Assembly: GCA_013042255.1 (NCBI GenBank)
Contig: JABDQK010000066.1
Span: forward strand, 1-11,623
DNA: 11,623 nucleotides
Source of the DNA: Flavobacteriaceae bacterium
GTDB taxonomy: Bacteria; Bacteroidota; Bacteroidia; Flavobacteriales; Flavobacteriaceae
Reading direction: 5' to 3'
Shown here: positions 6,813 through 11,623 of the stretch, piece by piece
Position numbering within the stretch: position 1 is the first letter of the stretch
Layout: every line of letters begins with the position of its first letter
Notes under the pieces: generated by a model
What the model saw: the letters and a program-made list of their open reading frames with translations, nothing else
Database searches by the model: none
Told to the model about the DNA's origin: nothing
Program-made: the position numbers and the translations under genes

Positions 6813-9608
6813 TTACATATTTACTATAATAAATTCAGATCGTCTGTTGAGCTGGTGTTGGTCGCTTGTACATCGAATACTGCCATCACACCCATTTAGG
6901 AGTCGTTCTTCCCCATACCCAATAGCACTTTCAATTCGTTTTGGATCAATTCCTTTGGAAATGATGTAATCTCTGGTTGATTTGGCCCTTCTGTCTGAGA
7001 GGTATTTATTGTAGACGGCTTTACCCCTGCTGTCTGTATGAGATTCAATTTTGATCACCATCGTTGGGTTTTCCTTCATTACGGCTACTAATCTGTCTAA
7101 TTCCTCCCCAGCATCTTTTCTGATATTGTACTTGTCAAAATCGAAATAGATCATATCTAATTTGATCTTTTTGATCCCTTCTTCCATCACGACAAGCTCC
7201 TCAAGTCTATCGAGGTTAACTTCAACATTGATCACCTCGTTCTCTTTTGTCGGGACATTCATCACCACTTCGGAATAGCCTTCTTTATTGGTTTTAACCG
7301 TATATTTCGTATGGCTGTCAAGATCTTCAAAAACAAAGCTACCATCCTTATCTGACACCACTTCTTTCAATTTTATATTGTTCTCATCCAATAGTGTCAC
7401 AAGGGCTTCAGGCATAACTTCTCCTGTAACCAGGTCTGTAATCACTCCTTCTATAGCGTTGAGGTTGAGTTCCTCCGGCATAAGCTTTGAAAAAGAATAA
7501 ATATCATCATCTCCTTTTCCTCCCCGCCTGTTGGAAGCAAAGAAACCTCTCTGGGTGGCCTCATCCACGATATAGGAAAAGTCGTCTTTCTTACCATTGA
7601 TGGGTTTCCCCATATTCTTTACTTGTTCAAAACCTTCCTCTTCTGAATAAGCTACTTCGTAAACGTCTAATCCGCCCAATCCTATGTGTCCGTTAGAAGA
7701 AAAGTATAATTTCCTATCAGTGATAAAAGGGAACATTTCCTTTCTCTCTGTGTTGATCTCCGGCCCCAGATTACGGGGTTCTGAAAAGTCTCCGTCCTCA
7801 TAAACGTCTACTACAAAAAGATCAGTTTCACCAAGACTACCGGGACGATCAGAAACAAAATACAGTTTTTTCCCATCCGGGCTCAAGGCAGGATGGCCAG
7901 TTGAAAAGTCGTCACTGTTAAAGGGAAGTTCAGTGGCCTCTGTCCAGTTACCGTCTACCTTCCTTGATCTGTAAATTTTTAGATTGTTTACCCCGTTCTT
8001 ATCTCTTTTTAGTTTCTTACCGTAATTATTTCGGGTAAAATACATGGTAGTATTATCGGGAGAAAAAGCAACAGATGCCTCATGGTATTTGGTGTTGATT
8101 TTTTTGGAGAATTTTATGGCATCTTTCACCTCCTGTGATTCCTTATTTACTTTGGCCACATAGAGATCGAGATATGGCTGGTTATTCCATTTATACCGTC
8201 TGGTACTAAAAAATGAGGAATCCATTGCCGAAGCAAAAACAAGCTGGTCCTCATTGTAAAACATAGGGGAAAAATCGGAATATTCAGAATTGGTAGCCAC
8301 ATTGCGAAGTGTGTATTCCTGTTCTGTATCTAAGATATTATCCAGCACTTTTTCCTTGGGGGTGGTTCTGGGATCATCTACGGTATATCGCATCCCTTCC
8401 TTCTTCACCCGGCGGTCATATATACGCATCAGGCGTTTTGCCCTGGAATATTTTCCTGTACCCTTAAGGCTGTGGGCGTATTTAAAGATATTTTCATTGC
8501 TTATTTCATTCTGATACTTATTATAGAGTATATCATACCAATAATAAGCTCTTTCCATATTGGTGTTGAAATAATGGGAATCACCCGCTTTCTGGATGAT
8601 TTCATAAGTGTAATTATCTTCATTATTGGATAGGTACTGTTCGTAAAGTTCAGCGGCTTCCGCATACCACATCTTATCAAAATAGGAATCTGCTTTTTGC
8701 AATAATTTTGCTGGTGGATCTTTGGAAACAAATAGTTTCTTTGGTTTTAAAGTCTTGCTAACCGTCTTTTCTGGACTATTGTTGTTGATAACCCGCTGCA
8801 TTGTTGCTTCCATGTTGGAAGAAATTGGCTCCGGAATGTGCATAATCCACATTTTACCCTTGTATTTTCCATCAAGCTGGGTCTGGGCGGCGTTTAATAC
8901 AGGTTTCCAATCGGCATCACTGGCTAAATAAACGTAAGATAATTTTGTTTCCGGATGAAGTACTGTCTGGGCATTAATTCCTTTTGCCCGCAATGTACCT
9001 ACGAATTTTGATACGTTGTTTTGGTCCCCAAAAACTCCTGCAATTGCGTAATAGCCTCCCTGAAGAGTATTCAATTCTTTAATGGTTCTGGTAGCGATTA
9101 AAGATTTTTTCGCTGCCTTTAGAAAAAAGCTGTGCGTATTTTTTTCGGCAATATTGTGTGTTACCGGTAATTCTTTATTTGAAGCTGATGGAGAATTGTC
9201 ATTTCCTTCCACATGCAGGATCCACATCTTCTTGTCGTAGGTTTTATCCAGGTAGAATTCGATGGCCCGCTCTCCCGAATTAAAGCGGTTGAGATACACA
9301 TAATGCATCCCACTTTGAGAATCTTTGTAAACCTCGGCTGCGAAATTTGTTTTTCTGAGGGAGTTCGCAAAAGATTGAGCGTTATTTGAAACACCAAAGA
9401 CTCCAGCAACCATATAATACCCTGAGGCGATAGCCGAGTTGGCACGAATTGATTTCGTGGCGATTTTATGGTGCTTTGCTTTTTCGGCGAATGCTTCAAA
9501 TGCTGCAACCCGGTCTATTTTTATCTCCGTATCAGGAGTTAGTCCATGGGAACTGCCTATGCTAGCGAAAAGCAATATGATTAATAAGCAAAAAGATTTG
9601 AATTGCAT
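6813..9608 (-). CDS. OmpA-family peptidoglycan-binding protein with SPOR-like, TPR, beta-propeller and CRD modules (PorE-like)
   Basis: From the ATG at 9608 the protein has 931 residues and a good signal peptide (MQFKSFCLLIILLFASIGSSHG). An in-frame ATG at 9647 would add 13 charged residues ahead of it. Modules in order: two SPOR-like repeats (about 63-133 and 185-258, each GYY-x-x-AGVFG ... YVYL ... MWI-x-H), TPR helices (about 300-400), a PD40/WD40-like beta-propeller (about 431-712, with SPDG, YFVSDR and YFSSN blades), a carboxypeptidase-regulatory-like beta domain (about 715-805), and an OmpA C-terminal domain (about 812-931). In the last, SHTDSRG (Asp about 859) and DRRA (Arg about 874) are the diaminopimelate-binding residues, and a Cys pair sits near 907/913. 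The order from TPR to OmpA matches PorE of the type IX secretion system, but the lipobox is absent and the SPOR-like repeats are extra. It likely tethers an outer-membrane assembly to peptidoglycan. Confidence 0.9.
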   Translation of the reverse strand: MQFKSFCLLIILLFASIGSSHGLTPDTEIKIDRVAAFEAFAEKAKHHKIATKSIRANSAIASGYYMVAGVFGVSNNAQSFANSLRKTNFAAEVYKDSQSGMHYVYLNRFNSGERAIEFYLDKTYDKKMWILHVEGNDNSPSASNKELPVTHNIAEKNTHSFFLKAAKKSLIATRTIKELNTLQGGYYAIAGVFGDQNNVSKFVGTLRAKGINAQTVLHPETKLSYVYLASDADWKPVLNAAQTQLDGKYKGKMWIMHIPEPISSNMEATMQRVINNNSPEKTVSKTLKPKKLFVSKDPPAKLLQKADSYFDKMWYAEAAELYEQYLSNNEDNYTYEIIQKAGDSHYFNTNMERAYYWYDILYNKYQNEISNENIFKYAHSLKGTGKYSRAKRLMRIYDRRVKKEGMRYTVDDPRTTPKEKVLDNILDTEQEYTLRNVATNSEYSDFSPMFYNEDQLVFASAMDSSFFSTRRYKWNNQPYLDLYVAKVNKESQEVKDAIKFSKKINTKYHEASVAFSPDNTTMYFTRNNYGKKLKRDKNGVNNLKIYRSRKVDGNWTEATELPFNSDDFSTGHPALSPDGKKLYFVSDRPGSLGETDLFVVDVYEDGDFSEPRNLGPEINTERKEMFPFITDRKLYFSSNGHIGLGGLDVYEVAYSEEEGFEQVKNMGKPINGKKDDFSYIVDEATQRGFFASNRRGGKGDDDIYSFSKLMPEELNLNAIEGVITDLVTGEVMPEALVTLLDENNIKLKEVVSDKDGSFVFEDLDSHTKYTVKTNKEGYSEVVMNVPTKENEVINVEVNLDRLEELVVMEEGIKKIKLDMIYFDFDKYNIRKDAGEELDRLVAVMKENPTMVIKIESHTDSRGKAVYNKYLSDRRAKSTRDYIISKGIDPKRIESAIGYGEERLLNGCDGSIRCTSDQHQLNRRSEFIIVNM

Positions 9609-9629
9609 TTGTGTATTATCCCCTTTACG

Positions 9630-9646
9630 TGCCTTGTTCAAAGGCA
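9630..9646 (-). promoter_or_regulatory. small hairpin and -7-like element before the OmpA-family gene
   Basis: A 6-bp stem (TGCCTT / AAGGCA, 5-nt loop) lies 22 nt upstream of the chosen ATG. Its outer arm contains TGCCTTTG on the minus strand, one mismatch from TAnnTTTG. A purine-rich AAAGGGG follows about 10 nt before the ATG at 9608, which supports that start over the ATG at 9647. No -33 element was found at the right distance. Confidence 0.35.
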
Positions 9647-9647
9647 A

Positions 9648-9963
9648 CTTATTCTGGTTTTCTTATAAATCTTTGCGGGATTTGGTAAAACCCCATTTCA
9701 TAACGCCGAATTTATGGGTTCTAATGCTATAGGATTACTTTTTGTTGTGAAACAGATGTTTTTTGTCGTGTATCTCCATTATATGTGGCTTTAAGAGAAG
9801 ACGGACAGATAAATTTTGAGGGACAAGACAATAAAAAAGCAGAGAAAGGTAAAACGAAAATGAAGCTGGATGAATTTTAATAATATACTAAAAGGTATAT
9901 AATTGAAGCAATGAAATTGGGCGATTTGAAAGAAATTTTATCAGGAATAAGGAGAGATATAAT
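9648..9963. other. intergenic stretch with no supported gene
   Basis: About 316 nt between the OmpA-family gene and the tatA terminator. It is AT-rich and contains only short ORFs without coding support (31 codons at 9785-9880 from GTG, and the start of a 32-codon ORF at 9911). It also contains a small inverted repeat, ATATAC / GTATAT, at 9883-9900. I see no tRNA, riboswitch or perfect promoter element in it. Confidence 0.5.
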
Positions 9964-9988
9964 AAAAAAAGCATCCTCACAGATGCTT
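9964..9988 (-). terminator. intrinsic terminator of tatA
   Basis: Seven-bp stem AAGCATC / GATGCTT (9969-9975 and 9982-9988) with a 6-nt loop. On the minus strand it is followed by a run of seven T residues. It lies 23 nt beyond the tatA stop. Confidence 0.85.
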
Positions 9989-10011
9989 CTTCTATTGTTT
10001 GTATTTTAACT

Positions 10012-10194
10012 CTAGTCTTTTTTCTCCTCTAATTTGTCATCCTCTTTAGAGGCGTCTTTGAATTCTTTAATTCCGCTTCCCAATCCCCGCATTAATTCAG
10101 GAATCTTTTTTCCGCCGAATAATAATAGTACCAGGACTACAATAACGGCTATTTGCCAGGGGCCAATGGCCAGAAAAGGTATTGCTATGATCAT
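10012..10194 (-). CDS. tatA: Sec-independent translocase subunit TatA
   Basis: A 60-residue protein with the full TatA layout: a short N-terminus, a membrane helix at about 10-26 ([17 protein letters not shown]), the hinge FG (26-27), an amphipathic helix beginning [21 protein letters not shown], and a charged tail rich in Lys, Asp and Glu. TatA oligomerises with TatC to move folded proteins with twin-arginine signal peptides across the inner membrane. The GlyGly-Lys-Lys-x-Pro-Glu-Leu signature is characteristic, and the length is at the short end of normal. No tatC lies in the window, so the Tat genes are not clustered here. It is a single-gene unit with a perfect -7 element upstream and its own terminator. 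It is divergent from the M23 peptidase gene. A TatB-like role cannot be excluded by sequence alone. Confidence 0.93.
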   Translation of the reverse strand: MIIAIPFLAIGPWQIAVIVVLVLLLFGGKKIPELMRGLGSGIKEFKDASKEDDKLEEKKD

Positions 10195-10215
10195 TGCATT
10201 ATTTTATAAGGTAAA

Positions 10216-10223
10216 CAAAGGTA
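10216..10223 (-). promoter_or_regulatory. -7 promoter element of tatA
   Basis: TACCTTTG on the minus strand is a perfect match to TAnnTTTG and ends 21 nt before the tatA ATG. No TTG is found 17-23 nt upstream; the nearest TTTG is 29 nt away. The -33 region falls inside the spacer of the inverted repeat at 10229-10266. Confidence 0.55.
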
Positions 10224-10228
10224 GTAAA

Positions 10229-10266
10229 AATCTTAATAGACTTATTGGATATCAAACGTTAAGATT
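10229..10266. repeat. 8-bp inverted repeat flanking the tatA -33 region
   Basis: AATCTTAA (10229-10236) and TTAAGATT (10259-10266) are exact reverse complements separated by 22 nt. They frame the position where the tatA -33 element should lie, which would suit an operator. Eight AT-rich bases could also match by chance. Confidence 0.35.
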
Positions 10267-10381
10267 ATGGTTTAATTGCACGGCATTAGCTGTCGTAACA
10301 AATTTGGTATGAAAATTATACAAACGATTCTACCTTAAGGCAAATTTATGATTCTTCTGTGCTGATATTCAATTCGAAATG

Positions 10382-10389
10382 TATCTTTG
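10382..10389 (+). promoter_or_regulatory. -7 promoter element of the M23 peptidase gene
   Basis: TATCTTTG, identical to the holB element, ends 6 nt before the ATG at 10396. Transcription would start about 3 nt ahead of the start codon, giving a nearly leaderless mRNA. A clear TTG at -33 is not present. Confidence 0.55.
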
Positions 10390-10395
10390 TGTGCA

Positions 10396-11265
10396 ATGGA
10401 GAAAAAAGGTAAAAAACGCAAAGAAATAAAGCGGAAGTTACTTCATAAGTACCGCCTCGTAATCCTAAATGAAAGCACATTTGAAGAAAAAATATCCTTC
10501 AAATTAAGTCGGCTTAACGTTTTTATTACCGGGACCTTATTTATCATTGTCCTAATCGGACTAACAACGCTACTTATTGCCTTTACACCACTGCGTGAAT
10601 ATATTCCGGGTTATTCTTCAACGCGACTCAAAAAACAAGCGACCGAGCTCACCTATAAAACAGATTCCCTGGTCAATGTTCTCAGTTATACCAATCGGTA
10701 TTTGGAAAACATCCGAATGGTGCTAAGAGGAGATGTTGAAAACAATGAAATGAACAGGGATTCTTTGTTTGAACAGTTTAAAATTGACCCATCAACGATT
10801 GATCTTTCCCCCATAAAGGAAGATTCTATCCTCAGGGCGCAAGTAGCCCTTGAAGACAAGTACAATTTGTTTCAAAGAAATATCAGTAGCGGAAACCTCG
10901 TCTTGTTCTCACCTGTTTCCGGCGTAGTTTCTGAGGGCTACAATGCCGAAAAGAAACACTTTGCAGTTGATATAGTTGCAGAAAAGGATGCCCCGGTCAA
11001 AGCTGTGGCCAACGGCACGGTTATTTTTTCAGAATGGACGATCGGAACGGGCTATGTGATCATTATGGAGCATGAAGAAGGACTACTTTCGGTATATAAG
11101 CATAACGGATCTCTGAACAAGGAGCAGGGTGAAATTGTCCGGGCGGGAGAGGTGATTGCTTCAGTTGGAAATACCGGGGAATTTACAACCGGCCCCCATT
11201 TGCATTTCGAGCTTTGGAATAATGGCAATCCCGTAAATCCTTCAGATTACATAGATTTCAATTGA
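10396..11265 (+). CDS. membrane-anchored M23-family peptidase (LytM-like)
   Basis: The protein has 289 residues from the ATG at 10396. A TTG start three codons earlier would lie inside the -7 element and is rejected. A very basic cytoplasmic segment (about 1-40) is followed by one membrane helix (about 41-63), a periplasmic linker with helical character (about 75-165), and a C-terminal M23 domain (about 170-289). The zinc site appears complete: His188 and Asp192 in HFAVD, and HLH at 268-270, with His236 in the YKHNGSL segment. It is therefore probably an active endopeptidase acting on peptidoglycan cross-links, tethered to the inner membrane. Some family members are instead regulators of amidases, and the sequence cannot exclude that. 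The GH3-family gene follows after 5 nt, so the two are likely co-transcribed and translationally coupled. tatA is divergent. Confidence 0.9.
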   Translation: MEKKGKKRKEIKRKLLHKYRLVILNESTFEEKISFKLSRLNVFITGTLFIIVLIGLTTLLIAFTPLREYIPGYSSTRLKKQATELTYKTDSLVNVLSYTNRYLENIRMVLRGDVENNEMNRDSLFEQFKIDPSTIDLSPIKEDSILRAQVALEDKYNLFQRNISSGNLVLFSPVSGVVSEGYNAEKKHFAVDIVAEKDAPVKAVANGTVIFSEWTIGTGYVIIMEHEEGLLSVYKHNGSLNKEQGEIVRAGEVIASVGNTGEFTTGPHLHFELWNNGNPVNPSDYIDFN

Positions 11266-11270
11266 GGAGC

Positions 11271-11623
11271 ATGTCTTTAAAATCAGTCGCCGCCAGGATT
11301 TTCGCCGGAATTATTTTTAAAAGAACCCAAAAATGGGTTGAAAACCCGATAAAGACCCAGAAAAAGGTATTCAATGACCTTATCAAAGAAGCAAAGAAAA
11401 CGAAGTTCGGATTAGATCACGAATTTGAAACGATCCGAAACCATTCCGACTTTGTACAAAAGGTGCCAATCAGGGATTACGAGGCTCTAAAGGGGTATGT
11501 GGAACAAGTAGTGGCCGGGCAGGAAGATATTCTATGGCCGGGGAAACCAACGTACTTTGCCAAAACAAGTGGAACTACTTCAGGAGCTAAATTTATACCT
11601 ATCACTAAAGCCTCTATTGAGCA
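11271..11623 (+). CDS. GH3 auxin-responsive promoter-family protein (acyl-adenylate-forming), 5' part
   Basis: The first 117 residues are visible and the frame is still open at the window edge; family members are about 500 residues. The N-terminus has the usual basic helices, then KVPIRDYEALKGYVE (about 65-79), WPG-x-P-x-YFAKTSGTTSGAK (about 89-107) and FIPIT. The T-S-G-T-T-x-G-x-K element is the nucleotide-binding motif of the adenylate-forming superfamily. Plant GH3 enzymes conjugate amino acids to hormones, but bacterial members have no established substrate, so the plant-derived name should not be read as a function. The gene starts 5 nt after the M23 stop. The purine run GAGGAG (11264-11269) overlaps that stop but sits only 1 nt from the ATG, too close for a standard ribosome binding site, so translational coupling is likelier. 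Confidence 0.9.
   Translation, partial: MSLKSVAARIFAGIIFKRTQKWVENPIKTQKKVFNDLIKEAKKTKFGLDHEFETIRNHSDFVQKVPIRDYEALKGYVEQVVAGQEDILWPGKPTYFAKTSGTTSGAKFIPITKASIE

Noticed and set aside
9161..9508. 115-codon minus-strand ORF in another frame within the OmpA-family gene
   Set aside because: It overlaps the SPOR-like repeats, whose conserved motifs lie in the other frame on the same strand.
9609..9647. Longer start for the OmpA-family gene at ATG 9647
   Set aside because: It would put 13 mostly charged residues before the signal peptide and place the hairpin and AAAGGGG element inside the coding region.
9785..9880. 31-codon plus-strand frame from GTG ending in a Lys-rich stretch and LDEF
   Set aside because: It has no good start codon, ribosome binding site or recognisable relative, and its composition fits translated AT-rich intergenic DNA. 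It could be a gene remnant, but nothing supports that.
9883..9900. ATATAC / GTATAT inverted repeat
   Set aside because: Six AT-rich bases with a 6-nt spacer are expected by chance in such DNA, and no gene start or U tract is close by.
9911..10009. 32-codon plus-strand ORF (MKLGDLKEIL...)
   Set aside because: Its 3' half is the complement of the tatA terminator, so the hydrophobic end is produced by hairpin and flank sequence. No promoter or homologue is recognisable.
10034..10312. 92-codon plus-strand ORF antisense to tatA
   Set aside because: It overlaps a clear tatA gene, and its first half is the mirror of the tatA coding strand. The protein is low in complexity and resembles nothing known.
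11264..11270. GAGGAG as a strong ribosome binding site for the GH3 gene
   Set aside because: It ends 1 nt before the ATG, too close for normal Shine-Dalgarno pairing. Coupling to the M23 stop codon is a simpler explanation.
1..11623. Mobile element, CRISPR array, tRNA or rRNA, or defence system
   Set aside because: Reading both strands gave no transposase, integrase, terminal repeats, spaced direct repeats, cloverleaf-like sequence or defence-type domain.

Overview
The window looks like chromosomal, core-type DNA from a member of the Flavobacteriaceae (phylum Bacteroidota). The evidence is the protein families present (flavobacterial OmpH, DUF4837 lipoprotein, an OmpA-family protein with TPR, beta-propeller and carboxypeptidase-regulatory modules, bacterial GH3), the low to moderate GC content, and repeated copies of the Bacteroidota -7 promoter element TAnnTTTG. 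I see no insertion sequence, phage gene, CRISPR array, tRNA or rRNA.

Layout from left to right: (1) the 3' end of an OmpH/Skp-like periplasmic chaperone gene on +. (2) A minus-strand pair converging on it, holB (DNA polymerase III delta') followed by a DoxX-like four-helix membrane protein. (3) A plus-strand run starting divergently from holB: pgk, a MltD-like lytic transglycosylase with two LysM domains, and a DUF4837 lipoprotein, ending at a perfect 16-bp terminator hairpin. (4) An apparently empty 0.8 kb that actually holds two paralogous minus-strand genes for 56-residue membrane proteins, about 57% identical, each followed by its own intrinsic terminator. (5) A 931-residue minus-strand OmpA-family protein with two N-terminal SPOR-like repeats. 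(6) A 0.35 kb non-coding stretch, then minus-strand tatA. (7) Divergent from tatA, an M23 peptidase gene followed 5 nt later by the start of a GH3-family gene that runs off the window.

The cluster is dominated by the cell envelope. Peptidoglycan is addressed by the lytic transglycosylase (cleavage plus LysM binding), the SPOR/OmpA-like protein (two kinds of peptidoglycan-binding module) and the M23 protein (peptide cleavage or its regulation). OmpH, the DUF4837 lipoprotein, TatA, the DoxX-like protein and the two small proteins are also envelope or membrane factors. holB and pgk are housekeeping genes.

The least explained element is the pair of small membrane proteins. The OmpA-family protein is the most interesting large gene, because its architecture resembles PorE of the type IX secretion system but has added SPOR-like repeats and no lipobox. 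I find no evidence for a wholly new multigene system, and most of the window is ordinary for this family of bacteria.
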